Assembly: GCF_018070565.1 (NCBI RefSeq)
Contig: NZ_JAGPXL010000029.1
Coordinates: forward strand, 25,182-89,181
Source: Streptomyces sp. B93
GTDB taxonomy: Bacteria > Actinomycetota > Actinomycetes > Streptomycetales > Streptomycetaceae
Direction: 5' to 3'
Length of the DNA stretch: 64,000 nt
Shown here: piece after piece, positions 52,149 to 61,025 of the stretch
Position numbering within the stretch: the first letter of the stretch is position 1
Layout of the letters: every line of letters begins with the position of its first letter
Position numbers and translations under genes: made by a program
The notes under the pieces: generated by a model
The model's input: only the letters and a program-made list of their open reading frames with translations
Told to the model about the DNA's origin: nothing
Database searches by the model: none

Positions 52149-53104
52149 TGTGCTCGCTCCCCCATCAGACCGGCCGCGCCCAGGGCGAGCATCTCGGTGG
52201 CGAGTTCGCGACCGAGCGCCATGGCGCCCTCGTGCGTCTCGGGCACGGGACCGGTGGTGGACAGCTGCACCAGCGTCGAGCCGTCGGTCGTGCCGACGAC
52301 GCCGCGCAGGCGCATTTCCTTGACAGTCTGCCCGTCGGCCAGGAGGTCGGCCAAGGCCCCCACGGGGGCGCTGCAACCGGCCTCCAGGGCGGCGAGCAGT
52401 GACCGCTCGGCCGTCACGGCGGCCCGCGTCAACGGGTCGTCGAGTTCGGCGAGCGCGGCGATGAGGTCCGCGTGGTCCGCAGGGCACTCGATCGCCAGGG
52501 CCCCCTGGCCGGGGGCGGGCAGAACCGTGTCGACCGACAGGAAGTCGGTCACTTCCTCACTCCGGCCGATCCGGTTCAGTCCGGCGGCGGCCAGGACGAC
52601 GGCATCCAGCTCACCGGAGCGGACATACCCGATCCGGGTGTCCACGTTGCCCCGGATCGGGACGGTCTCGATGTCCAGGCCGTGCGTGCGGGCGTACCCG
52701 TTCAGCTGCGCCATCCGACGCGGCGAACCGGTGCCGATGCGGGCCCCGCGCGGCAGGTCGGTGAACTTCAGCGCGTCCCGCGCGACGATCACGTCCCGCG
52801 GGTCCTCCCGCTCCGGGACGGCGGCCAGCGCCAGCTCGGCGGGCTGGGTGGTCGGCAGGTCCTTCAGCGAGTGCACCGCGAAGTCGACCTCGCCCCGCAG
52901 CAGCGCGTCGCGCAGCGCGGTCACGAAGACCCCGGTGCCGCCGATCTGGGCGAGCGCCTCCCGGGAGACATCGCCGTACGTCGTGATCTCTACGAGTTCC
53001 ACGGGCCGGCCGGTCACCTGGCTCACGGCGTCCGCCACCTGCCCGGACTGGGCCATGGCGAGCTTGCTCCGCCTGGTCCCGAGCCGTAGTGCCTTGTCAC
53101 TCAT
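52145..53104 (-). CDS. hemC: Hydroxymethylbilane synthase
   Basis: HemC polymerises four porphobilinogens to hydroxymethylbilane. The 319-residue protein has the dipyrromethane cofactor Cys244 in LEAGCSAPVGA. Other visible motifs are RLGTRRSKLAMAQS at the N-terminus, VHSLKDLP near residue 78, IGTGSPRRMAQL near residue 123 and PAPGQGALAIE. ATG 53104 overlaps the hemA stop (ATGA). It sits in the expected place in the pathway-ordered hemACD operon. Confidence 0.96.
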   Translation of the reverse strand: MSDKALRLGTRRSKLAMAQSGQVADAVSQVTGRPVELVEITTYGDVSREALAQIGGTGVFVTALRDALLRGEVDFAVHSLKDLPTTQPAELALAAVPEREDPRDVIVARDALKFTDLPRGARIGTGSPRRMAQLNGYARTHGLDIETVPIRGNVDTRIGYVRSGELDAVVLAAAGLNRIGRSEEVTDFLSVDTVLPAPGQGALAIECPADHADLIAALAELDDPLTRAAVTAERSLLAALEAGCSAPVGALADLLADGQTVKEMRLRGVVGTTDGSTLVQLSTTGPVPETHEGAMALGRELATEMLALGAAGLMGERAH

Positions 53105-54864
53105 GCTGGCCCTCGGTTCTTGGCGTTCTGGTGTTGCAGGTTCTGCTGGTCCTGCTGGTTCTGGTTCTCGGCCCGCGACACGGCGGCCACCGTCTCCTGG
53201 TCGAGGTCGAACAGCGTCCGCAACGCGTCCGCGTACCCCGCACCGCCGGGTTCGGCGGCGAGCTGCTTGACCCGGACGGTGGGCGCGTGCAGCAGCTTGT
53301 CGACGACCCGGTGCACGGTCTGCCGGATCTCGCTGCGCTGCTTGTCGTCGAGGTCGGGCAGCCGCCCGTGGAGCCGGGCGATCTCACTGGCGACGACATC
53401 CGCAGCCATCGTGCGCAGCGCGACCACGGTGGGCGTGATGTGCGCCGCCCGCTGCGCCGCGCCGAAGGCCGCGACCTCGTCCGAAACGATACGGCGGACC
53501 TGGTCCACGTCGGCCGCCATCGGCGCGTCCGCGGACGCCTCCGCCAGCGACTCGATGTCCACCAGGCGCACCCCGGACAGCCGGTGCACGGCACCGTCGA
53601 TGTCCCGCGGCATCGCCAGGTCGAGCAGGAACAGCACCGGTTCGGGGCGCGGCAGCTCGACGACCGGCTCGGGCCGGCGCCGCTCGGGGATCCGGCCGAC
53701 GCTCGCGGCGGTCGCGGCGAGCGCGCCGATCAGCTCGGCGTCGGCCTCGGGGCCACGCCGCCCGGCCTCCCGGCGCTCCACGGCACTGCCCGCGGCCCAC
53801 GCCGCGTGCTGCTCCAGCGTCGCCGCGTCCATCCCGGCGACGGCGGCGTCCCCCATCGCGGAGAAGCCCGGCGTGGAGATGCTCGGCGCGGACAGGTCGA
53901 GCGGGCAGCCGTCCTCGGTGCCGACGCTGGTGGGCGGCAGCGGGGTGGGCCGTACGTCGGAGCCGGAAGCGGTGGCGGACTCGGTGCCGGTCTCGGTGGC
54001 GGTCTCGGTGACCGGCTCCCCGGTGCGGCCCTCGACCGCGGCGGCGACCATCTCGGCGGTGAGGACCAGACCGGTCGCGCCCGTGCAGGAGACGGCGATG
54101 TCGGCACGTGTCAGTTCGTCCGGTACCGCGCTCATCGGCACCGCGCGCGCCAGTACGGCGTGGTCGTCGGCCTCGGTGAGGATCTGCGCGAGCCGCTCGG
54201 CCCGCTCCTGGGTGCGGTTGGCGACGACGACCTCGGCGACCCCGGCCCGCGCGAGCGTCGCCGCGGCCAGCGACGACATCGAGCCCGCGCCGATGACCAG
54301 CGCCTTCTTGCCCCGCGCCCAGTCCGCGACCGGCGTGCCGAGGGCGAGCTGTTCGAGCCCGAAGGTGACCAGGGACTGTCCGGCCCGGTCGATCCCGGTC
54401 TCGGAGTGGGCGCGCTTGCCGACCCGCAGCGCCTGCTGGAAGAGGTCGTTGAGGAGACGGCCCGCGGTGTGCAGTTCCTGGGCGCGCGCCAGGGAGTCCT
54501 TTATCTGGCCGAGGATCTGGCCCTCGCCGACCACCATCGAGTCCAGACCGCAGGCCACCGACAGCAGGTGGTGGACGGCCCGGTCCTCGTAGTGGACGTA
54601 CAGGTAGGGGGTCAGCTCCTCCAGGCCCAGTCCGCTGTGCTGGGCGAGCAGTGTGGACAGCTCGGCGACACCGGCGTGGAACTTGTCCACGTCGGCGTAC
54701 AGCTCGATGCGGTTGCAGGTGGCGAGCACCGCGGCCTCGGCGGCCGGTTCGGCGGCGACCGTGTCCTGCACCAGCTTGACCTGCGAGTCCGCGGCCAGCG
54801 CCGCCCGCTCCAGCACGCTGACCGGGGCGCTGCGATGGCTCAGGCCCACGACGAGGAGGCTCAT
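53101..54864 (-). CDS. hemA: Glutamyl-tRNA reductase
   Basis: HemA reduces glutamyl-tRNA to glutamate-1-semialdehyde, the first committed step of the C5 pathway. The catalytic Cys50 is in VLATCNRIELYA, and the NADPH fold has ALVIGAGSMSSLAAATL. The 587-residue length exceeds the typical 420 or so because of an acidic, low-complexity insertion at about residues 270-400, also known in other streptomycetes. The start overlaps rex (ATGA). Regulated with rex by the Rex operator. Confidence 0.95.
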   Translation of the reverse strand: MSLLVVGLSHRSAPVSVLERAALAADSQVKLVQDTVAAEPAAEAAVLATCNRIELYADVDKFHAGVAELSTLLAQHSGLGLEELTPYLYVHYEDRAVHHLLSVACGLDSMVVGEGQILGQIKDSLARAQELHTAGRLLNDLFQQALRVGKRAHSETGIDRAGQSLVTFGLEQLALGTPVADWARGKKALVIGAGSMSSLAAATLARAGVAEVVVANRTQERAERLAQILTEADDHAVLARAVPMSAVPDELTRADIAVSCTGATGLVLTAEMVAAAVEGRTGEPVTETATETGTESATASGSDVRPTPLPPTSVGTEDGCPLDLSAPSISTPGFSAMGDAAVAGMDAATLEQHAAWAAGSAVERREAGRRGPEADAELIGALAATAASVGRIPERRRPEPVVELPRPEPVLFLLDLAMPRDIDGAVHRLSGVRLVDIESLAEASADAPMAADVDQVRRIVSDEVAAFGAAQRAAHITPTVVALRTMAADVVASEIARLHGRLPDLDDKQRSEIRQTVHRVVDKLLHAPTVRVKQLAAEPGGAGYADALRTLFDLDQETVAAVSRAENQNQQDQQNLQHQNAKNRGPA

Positions 54865-55619
54865 GCGGGCATCACGGCGGGCACGTCCCCGTCGGGTCCC
54901 TGGTCGGCGGCGGCCGCGGCGGCCTGCGGGGTGGGCGCGGCGGCGGCACCGCCGTCCTCACCGGCCTTGCGCTGCTCGTGGAAGGCGAGGATCTGGAGCT
55001 CGATGGAGAGGTCGACCTTGCGCACGTCGACGCCGTCGGGGACGGTCAGCACGGTCGGCGCGAAGTTCAGGATGGAGGTCACACCGGCCCCCACGAGCCG
55101 GTCGCAGACCTGCTGGGCGGCACCGGCCGGGGTGGCGATGACGCCGATCGACACGCCGTTGTCCTGGATGATCCGCTCCAGGTCGTCGGTGTGCTGCACG
55201 GGGATGCCGGCGACGGGCTTGCCCGCCATCTGCGGGTCGGCGTCGATCAGCGCGGCGACCCGGAAGCCGCGGGAGGCGAAACCGCCGTAGTTGGCGAGCG
55301 CGGCGCCGAGGTTACCGATACCGACGATCACGACGGGCCAGTCCTGGGTGAGCCCCAGTTCACGGGAGATCTGGTAGACGAGATACTCGACGTCGTAGCC
55401 GACGCCCCGGGTGCCGTAGGAGCCGAGGTAGGAGAAGTCCTTGCGCAGCTTCGCGGAATTGACCCCCGCCGCTGCGGCCAGCTCCTCGGAGGAGACCGTG
55501 GGTACCGAGCGCTCGGAGAGCGCCGTGAGGGCTCGGAGGTACAGCGGAAGCCTGGCGACGGTGGCCTCGGGAATCCCTCGGCTGCGGGTCGCCGGTCGGT
55601 GAGTTCGGCCAGTTGCCAC
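54861..55619 (-). CDS. rex: Redox-sensing transcriptional repressor Rex
   Basis: Rex senses NADH/NAD+ and represses respiratory genes and its own operon when NADH is low. The 252-residue protein has an N-terminal winged helix (SSEELAAAAGVNSAKLRKDFSYLGSYG) and a C-terminal Rossmann fold with VVIVGIGNLGAALA. GTG 55619 has AGGAG five nt upstream. A near-consensus Rex operator at 55697-55712 lies upstream, supporting autoregulation of rex-hemACD. It carries an Ala/Pro/Gly-rich C-terminal tail. In S. coelicolor the same gene is SCO3320. Confidence 0.95.
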   Translation of the reverse strand: MATGRTHRPATRSRGIPEATVARLPLYLRALTALSERSVPTVSSEELAAAAGVNSAKLRKDFSYLGSYGTRGVGYDVEYLVYQISRELGLTQDWPVVIVGIGNLGAALANYGGFASRGFRVAALIDADPQMAGKPVAGIPVQHTDDLERIIQDNGVSIGVIATPAGAAQQVCDRLVGAGVTSILNFAPTVLTVPDGVDVRKVDLSIELQILAFHEQRKAGEDGGAAAAPTPQAAAAAADQGPDGDVPAVMPA

Positions 55620-55696
55620 GGTGCTCCTGCGGGTAGAGCGGGGCTGTGGGCGGCCATACGTCCCCGGACCGCCCCGTCGAAAGCAGGCTATGTCTT

Positions 55697-55712
55697 TGTG
55701 AACGCGTGCACA
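55697..55712. promoter_or_regulatory. Rex operator (ROP)
   Basis: TGTGAACGCGTGCACA matches the Streptomyces Rex consensus TGTGAACGCGTTCACA at 15 of 16 positions. It lies 78 nt upstream of the rex start, as in the known autoregulated rex-hemACD promoter. Confidence 0.85.
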
Positions 55713-55783
55713 AAGATGGTGTCCGATTTGCCCGGCCAACGTGACACGGGTCACGACCGAACACACGCTTCACTCTCCCTGTC

Positions 55784-56098
55784 TCACTCGGTCAACGCCT
55801 TCCTCAGTCGTTCCTCGTTCACGCGCCAGAAGGTGTGCTGCTCACCGTCGACGAGGACGACGGGAATCTGCTCCCAGTACGCGTCGTGGAGCCGCGGGTC
55901 CTGGGTGATGTCCTTCTCCTCCCAGGGCACTGAGAGATCACCGCACACCTTCTCGATCACGGCCTGCGCGTCGTCGCAGAGATGACAGCCCGGCTTGCGG
56001 ATCAGAGTGACGAGACGTTCGTGCGGGGCACGCGGGTCGGCCGCGGCGGCTGCGACGTCAGCGGTCTTCCGCCGGAAGAGGGGACTCATACGGGCCAT
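55784..56098 (-). CDS. Glutaredoxin family protein
   Basis: This is a 104-residue thioredoxin-fold protein with a CxxC site in IRKPGCHLCDDAQAVIEKV near residue 38, the cis-Pro segment QIPVVLVDGEQHTFWRV and a helical C-terminus. It probably handles dithiol exchange in the cytoplasm. ATG 56098 or ATG 56089 could be the start, and neither has a strong ribosome-binding site. It is divergent from the HAD gene and downstream of the rex promoter region. Confidence 0.85.
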   Translation of the reverse strand: MARMSPLFRRKTADVAAAAADPRAPHERLVTLIRKPGCHLCDDAQAVIEKVCGDLSVPWEEKDITQDPRLHDAYWEQIPVVLVDGEQHTFWRVNEERLRKALTE

Positions 56099-56243
56099 TC
56101 TCGCGCCGCGCGGACGAGAGGTTAAGCCGTCGGCGAGCACGGCGACTCTGCGTGATCCGCTTTAACGGCCGGGTCGCGGAGAGTTCACACCCTCCAAACC
56201 TCCCGACTCCGGAACCACCGAACAAACTGGCTATGCTCACGGC

Positions 56244-57146
56244 ATGGCCGCTCTCGGATGGCTCACTCCCCGTAGGCGCTCCGCCACGGCGCGGAGCGTG
56301 TTGGCAGGCGAGGCCTCGGCGGAGGCCGCCCGCAAGTCGGTCCCCGAGGAAGAACCGGAGTTCCCGGTACTCGGCGACGACCGGGCGGCCGCGTTCTTCG
56401 ACCTGGACAACACCGTGATGCAGGGCGCCGCCCTGTTCCACTTCGGCCGCGGCCTGTACAAGCGGAAGTTCTTCGAGACCCGCGACCTGGCAAGGTTCGC
56501 CTGGCAGCAGGCGTGGTTCCGGCTGGCGGGCGTCGAGGACCCGGAGCACATGCAGGACGCCCGCGACTCCGCCCTCTCGATCGTCAAGGGCCACCGCGTC
56601 TCCGAACTGATGTCGATCGGCGAGGAGATCTACGACGAGTACATGGCCGAGCGCATCTGGCCGGGCACCCGGGCGCTCGCGCAGGCCCACCTGGACGCGG
56701 GCCAGAAGGTGTGGCTCGTCACGGCGGCCCCGGTGGAGATCGCCCGTGTCATCGCCCGCCGCCTGGGCCTGACCGGCGCTCTGGGCACGGTCGCGGAGTC
56801 GGTCGACGGCGTCTACACGGGCAAACTGGTCGGCGAGCCGCTGCACGGCCCGGCCAAGGCGGAGGCGGTACGCGCACTGGCGCTGGCAGAGGGCCTGGAT
56901 CTCTCCCGCTGCGCCGCGTACAGCGACTCCCACAACGACATCCCGATGCTCTCCCTGGTCGGCCACCCCTACGCCATCAACCCGGACAGCAAGCTCCGCC
57001 GCCACGCCCGGGACATGGACTGGCGCCTGCGCGACTACCGCACCGGCCGCAAGGCCGCCAAGGTCGGCATCCCCGCCGCCGCGGGCGTCGGCGCCGTCGC
57101 CGGCGGCACAGCAGCCGCCATCGCCCTCCACCGCCGCCGCCGCTAG
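56244..57146 (+). CDS. HAD-IB family hydrolase
   Basis: The 300-residue haloacid dehalogenase superfamily protein has motif I FFDLDNTVMQGAALF near residue 50, motif II VTAAPVEIA near residue 155 and motif III CAAYSDSHNDIPMLSLVG near residue 230. The SerB/CicA-like subgroup is suggested. A hydrophobic segment near the C-terminus (VGIPAAAGVGAVAGGTAAAIAL) is followed by HRRRR and may anchor it in the membrane. ATG 56244 starts the gene. It lies just left of the bldN block. Confidence 0.88.
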   Translation: MAALGWLTPRRRSATARSVLAGEASAEAARKSVPEEEPEFPVLGDDRAAAFFDLDNTVMQGAALFHFGRGLYKRKFFETRDLARFAWQQAWFRLAGVEDPEHMQDARDSALSIVKGHRVSELMSIGEEIYDEYMAERIWPGTRALAQAHLDAGQKVWLVTAAPVEIARVIARRLGLTGALGTVAESVDGVYTGKLVGEPLHGPAKAEAVRALALAEGLDLSRCAAYSDSHNDIPMLSLVGHPYAINPDSKLRRHARDMDWRLRDYRTGRKAAKVGIPAAAGVGAVAGGTAAAIALHRRRR

Positions 57147-57535
57147 CGACCCGTAGCCGCGGGCAGTGGTGCCGCAGGGCGGCACAGGTGGGCGCAACGG
57201 CACCCCCAGCCCCGGGGGGCCAAACCAATTGCGGCCAATCCACCACCCGTACCCACCCAACCCCCCAACCAGTCCCCTTGGCTGGACACCGCCACAACCC
57301 GCGCCGTACCGACCCGGATTCCGAACCCAACCGATCAATAATCGGTCACTCTCCGGCACTTGATAGACCGTCAATCGGTTACAGAAGCGACGTAATCGAT
57401 GATTTGAGCAACCCGGTGTAGCAGCCCCTGCACGAAGCGTTATTCTCCTCAGACGCATTCCGGTACCACCCCGTCGCTACGACGAGTGAATGGTCCCGCA
57501 CTGCACGTGATGGAAGCTCTGCCTCTGGGAGTCCC
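57147..57535. other. bldN upstream region (389 bp)
   Basis: This holds the bldN promoter, a diverged repeat copy (57152-57210) and two direct repeats AATCGGTCAC (57340-57349) and AATCGGTTAC (57373-57382). A single BldD-type half (TCAC) is near 57346, but a complete BldD box was not seen. The exact promoter was not resolved. Confidence 0.5.
57152..57210. repeat. Diverged copy of the intergenic GC repeat
   Basis: CGTAGCCGCGGGCAGTGGTG and the following GCCGCAGGGCGGCACAGGTG resemble copies A and B. The small palindrome (GTGCCGC-AGG-GCGGCAC) is kept even though the loop changed. It lies just past the HAD gene. Confidence 0.6.
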
Positions 57536-58309
57536 GTGTACCCACACGTCGGGGTTGACGCCTCGGGCCTGGCTACGCTGCGCGCATCGGTCCTGGACCT
57601 GTTGCGCGGCTTCGTCCCCACCGCGTACGCCGTCCCCGCCTTCGCCGCCGCCGCCCCCCTGGGCCCGTGCTACGCACTGGCCGAGGGCAGCGCCGCGGTC
57701 GGCAGACGAGGCCGCTCGTCCGGCGCCGCGGCCACCGCGCGCCGACCGGCCGCCGACAGCGACAGCGCCCGGATGATGGACCTGGTGGAGCGCGCCCAGT
57801 CCGGCGAGGCCGAGGCGTTCGGACGCCTCTACGACCAGTACAGCGACACCGTCTACCGGTACATCTACTACCGCGTCGGCGGCAAGGCGACCGCCGAGGA
57901 CCTCACCAGCGAGACCTTTCTGCGCGCCCTGCGCCGCATCGGCACCTTCACCTGGCAGGGCCGCGACTTCGGCGCCTGGCTCGTCACCATCGCCCGCAAC
58001 CTCGTCGCCGACCACTTCAAGTCCAGCCGCTTCCGCCTCGAGGTCACCACCGGCGAGATGCTCGACGCCAACGAGGTCGAGCGCTCCCCGGAGGACTCGG
58101 TTCTGGAGTCCCTGTCCAATGCCGCCCTCCTCGACGCCGTACGCCGTCTCAACCCCCAGCAGCAGGAGTGCGTCACGCTCCGCTTCCTCCAGGGCCTCTC
58201 CGTCGCCGAGACCGCCCGGGTGATGGGCAAGAACGAGGGTGCCATCAAGACCCTCCAGTACCGCGCCGTCCGAACGCTCGCCCGGCTCCTGCCGGACGAC
58301 GCCCGCTGA
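57536..58309 (+). CDS. bldN: Developmental ECF sigma factor BldN
   Basis: Sigma-BldN directs transcription of chaplin and rodlin genes during aerial mycelium formation. The 257-residue protein includes a pro-sequence of about 80 residues (from VYPHVGVDASGL) that is removed to activate it in S. coelicolor. Sigma2 has EAFGRLYDQYSDTVYRYIYYRVG, and sigma4 has LQGLSVAETARVMGKNEGAIKTLQYRAVRTL. GTG 57536 has GGGAG 4 nt upstream. Its anti-sigma gene rsbN follows in the same direction. The match to SCO3323 is from recall of the family. Confidence 0.95.
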   Translation: MYPHVGVDASGLATLRASVLDLLRGFVPTAYAVPAFAAAAPLGPCYALAEGSAAVGRRGRSSGAAATARRPAADSDSARMMDLVERAQSGEAEAFGRLYDQYSDTVYRYIYYRVGGKATAEDLTSETFLRALRRIGTFTWQGRDFGAWLVTIARNLVADHFKSSRFRLEVTTGEMLDANEVERSPEDSVLESLSNAALLDAVRRLNPQQQECVTLRFLQGLSVAETARVMGKNEGAIKTLQYRAVRTLARLLPDDAR

Positions 58310-58544
58310 AACGCGCACGCTCCGCAGCCCCCCAACCTGCCCTCGGTGACCGTCCGTTGAGTTCGCGGCCCGTTCATCCGCCGTCCGTAACCCAAGTGCC
58401 GCGCCACTCGTTGTGCGGGATGCAGGCTCCCTGTGGTCACTCCCTGACCGTCTCCGATCGCTCGATCGTGTGGTGCGGCGCGGGGTGTGCAACCCTCAGG
58501 ACCCCCTGGGGAGTCGACCGTCATGACGAGAGGAGGTGCCGCCA

Positions 58545-59804
58545 GTGATCGCGAACGTATCGGCGCACCGGCGGGCGAACGCCTTCGCCCAGGCCCTGGA
58601 GGATCAATCCGAGCCGGGCACGGCGGCCGAGCAGGCCGGGCAGTCCGAGGGATCGCCTCCGGCCCAGGCCGCCGCGGAACAGACCGAGCAGGGCCGCCTG
58701 TTGGCCCTCGCGACGGGCCTCGGCGGCTTGCCCAAGCCGGAGCTGGACCCCGAGGTCAAGGTCGTACAGCGGGCCCGGCTGGTGGCCGCGATGGAGGCCA
58801 TGCTGCAAGAGAGCGGCGCGGCGGGCCCCGCGGTCCCCGGCCAGCGCTCGCAGCGGACCCGCGGCGCGCACCGGGCTTCCCCGCTCGGCAAGTTCCGCCC
58901 ACGCACGCGCCTGGCCAAGGGCCTCACCGCGGGCGGACTCAGCGTCAGCGTCGCCGCGGGCGCCTTCGGTGGCGTCGCCGCCGCCAGCTCCGACGCCCTG
59001 CCCGGCGATTCCCTCTACGGCCTGAAGCGCGGCATAGAGGATTTCAAGCTGGGACTGGCCGACGGAGACCGTGAGCGCGGTCAGGCCTACCTCGATCTGG
59101 CCTCCACCCGGCTGAACGAGGCCCGTCGTCTGATGGAGCGCGACCGCGGCGGCCCACTCGACCACGAATCGGTCGGCGAGGTCCGCCGCGCCCTGTCCGG
59201 CATGCGTCACGACGCCTCCGAGGGCCACCGTCTGCTCACCGCGGCGTACCAGCGCGACCCCGACTCCCTGGGCCCCATGCAGGCCCTCTCCGCCTTCTCC
59301 CGCTCGCACCGCGACACCTGGGGCGCGCTGCGCGAGCGGCTGCCGGTCCAGCTCGGGGACGTCAGTGCGCAGGTGTCGTCGGTCTTCGACGCCATAGACC
59401 AGGACGTCGCCCCGCTCCAGGACCTGCTCCCGCAGCCACCCACCCAGGGCGGCGCCGGCAGCTCCGACAGCGACCGCACCGGTACCGGCCCGGCCTCCCC
59501 CGGCCACTCCGACCCCGGCCGCGCCAGCACCCCCGGCGCGGAGAGCGGCACCAGCGGCGACACCTCCGACAGCAGCCGCCCCGGCGACGGCAACCCGAGC
59601 CGCTCCGCCAGTTCCGGCACCGACAGCGAGGGCCTGCTCGGCGGCGGCGCCGGCGGCCTGCTGGAGCCCCCGAAGGACAGCACCGGCACCGCCTCACCGT
59701 CCCAGAGCGGCTCCACCCCGACCAGCGAGCCCGACGTCACCCTCCCGCCGCTCCTCCCCGGCCTGCTCCCGGGCCTGGGCATCGAGGCGGACGACGCGGA
59801 CTGA
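58545..59804 (+). CDS. rsbN: Anti-sigma factor RsbN (membrane, DUF5667)
   Basis: RsbN binds and holds sigma-BldN at the membrane. The 419-residue protein has a cytoplasmic N-terminal part (from VIANVSAHRRANAFAQALE), then one transmembrane segment at about residues 125-148 (LTAGGLSVSVAAGAFGGVAAA). The extracytoplasmic domain runs to about 290 and ends with a Ser/Gly/Pro/Thr-rich tail. GTG 58545 has AGGAGG 8 nt upstream, which fixes the start, and the GTG at 58536 is rejected. It is the neighbour of bldN, as in other streptomycetes. Confidence 0.92.
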   Translation: MIANVSAHRRANAFAQALEDQSEPGTAAEQAGQSEGSPPAQAAAEQTEQGRLLALATGLGGLPKPELDPEVKVVQRARLVAAMEAMLQESGAAGPAVPGQRSQRTRGAHRASPLGKFRPRTRLAKGLTAGGLSVSVAAGAFGGVAAASSDALPGDSLYGLKRGIEDFKLGLADGDRERGQAYLDLASTRLNEARRLMERDRGGPLDHESVGEVRRALSGMRHDASEGHRLLTAAYQRDPDSLGPMQALSAFSRSHRDTWGALRERLPVQLGDVSAQVSSVFDAIDQDVAPLQDLLPQPPTQGGAGSSDSDRTGTGPASPGHSDPGRASTPGAESGTSGDTSDSSRPGDGNPSRSASSGTDSEGLLGGGAGGLLEPPKDSTGTASPSQSGSTPTSEPDVTLPPLLPGLLPGLGIEADDAD

Positions 59805-59809
59805 CGCCT

Positions 59810-59843
59810 GTTCGGTCCCGCCCGGCCCCGGGCGGGACCGAAC
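59810..59843. terminator. Perfect 15-bp hairpin after rsbN
   Basis: GTTCGGTCCCGCCCG (59810-59824) and its complement (59829-59843) form a 15-bp stem with loop GCCC between convergent rsbN and the acyltransferase gene. Confidence 0.82.
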
Positions 59844-59850
59844 GCAGCTT

Positions 59851-61011
59851 CTAGAAGAACACCGACCGACGCTGCACCAGCAGCTTGTACAGCGTGTGCT
59901 GGATCTGCTCCCGCACCTGATCGGTCAGGTTGAACATCAGCATCGGATCCTCGGCCGCCTCCGGCGGATAGCTGTCCGTCGGGATCGGCTCACCGAACTG
60001 GATCGTCCACTTCGTCGGCAACGGCAACGCCCCCAGCGGCCCCAGCCAAGGGAACGTCGGCGTCAGCGGGAAGTACGGAAAGCCCAGCAACCGCGCGAGC
60101 GTCTTCGCGTTGCCGATCATCGGGTAGATCTCCTCGGCCCCGACGATCGAACAGGGGATGATCGGCGCCCCCTGCCGCAGCGCCGTGGAGACGAAGCCGC
60201 CCCGGCCGAACCGCTGGAGCTTGTACCGCTCGCCGAACGGCTTCCCGATGCCCTTGAACCCCTCCGGCATCACCCCGACCAGCTCCCCCTGCCCGAGCAG
60301 CCGCTCCGCGTCCTCGGCGCAGGCGAGGGTGTGCCCGAGCTTGCGGGCGAGTTCGTTGACGACCGGCAGCACGAAGACCAGGTCCGCGGCGAGGAGCCGC
60401 AGATGGCGGCCGTCGGGATGGTGGTCGTGCACGGCGACCTGCATCATCAGGCCGTCCAGCGGCAACGTCCCGGAGTGGTTGGCGACGATCAGCGCGCCAC
60501 CGTCCGAGGGGATGTTCTCGACGCCCTTCACATCCACCCGGAAGTACTTCTCGTACATCGGGCGCAGCAGGGACATCAGCACCTGGTCGGTCAGTTCGGC
60601 GTCGTAGCCGAAGTCGTCGACCTCGTAGTCCCCGGTGATACGGCGGCGCAGGAAGGCGAGCCCGCCCGCGATACGCCGCTCGAGGCCGCCCACGCGGTCC
60701 TCGTCCTGCGGGGCCTCGCTCTCCTCACCGGTCACCCGCACATCATCCTGCGCACCGGACCCGCCGGAGCCACCGGCCCCACCAGGCAGAGAGGTCACCG
60801 CGGGAACGGGCTGAACCGCGTGCACGGGTGCCGCGGACCGCGTCTCCTCGGTCCCCTCGCCACCACTCTCCCCCGCCGCGCCCCGGACGCCCGGGGCCGA
60901 CTTCTCGCCCCCCTGGCGCCGGCTGCCCGTGCCCCGCCGCCGCGTCGGCCGCTGCGCGCCGCCCCCACGGGACCGGTCGTCGTCGAACGGAATGACCTTG
61001 GCGTCCGCCAT
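59851..61011 (-). CDS. Lysophospholipid acyltransferase family protein
   Basis: The 386-residue PlsC-type acyltransferase likely adds a fatty acyl group to a lysophospholipid or related acceptor at the membrane. The catalytic motif is IVANHSGTLPLDG near residue 175, with MPEGFKGIGKPFGERYKLQRFGRGG (the EGT-type block) near residue 255. A disordered basic/Ala/Gly-rich N-terminus of about 110 residues precedes it. ATG 61011 starts the gene. It sits next to the epimerase gene, 14 nt from its stop, and they may be co-transcribed. Confidence 0.87.
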   Translation of the reverse strand: MADAKVIPFDDDRSRGGGAQRPTRRRGTGSRRQGGEKSAPGVRGAAGESGGEGTEETRSAAPVHAVQPVPAVTSLPGGAGGSGGSGAQDDVRVTGEESEAPQDEDRVGGLERRIAGGLAFLRRRITGDYEVDDFGYDAELTDQVLMSLLRPMYEKYFRVDVKGVENIPSDGGALIVANHSGTLPLDGLMMQVAVHDHHPDGRHLRLLAADLVFVLPVVNELARKLGHTLACAEDAERLLGQGELVGVMPEGFKGIGKPFGERYKLQRFGRGGFVSTALRQGAPIIPCSIVGAEEIYPMIGNAKTLARLLGFPYFPLTPTFPWLGPLGALPLPTKWTIQFGEPIPTDSYPPEAAEDPMLMFNLTDQVREQIQHTLYKLLVQRRSVFF

Positions 61012-61025
61012 CGTTGCTGCGCTCC

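Noticed and set aside
53089..55290. 733-residue rightward frame opposite hemA and rex
   Set aside because: It is a shadow of HemA and Rex and reads as Gly/Arg/Val-rich sequence with no motif.
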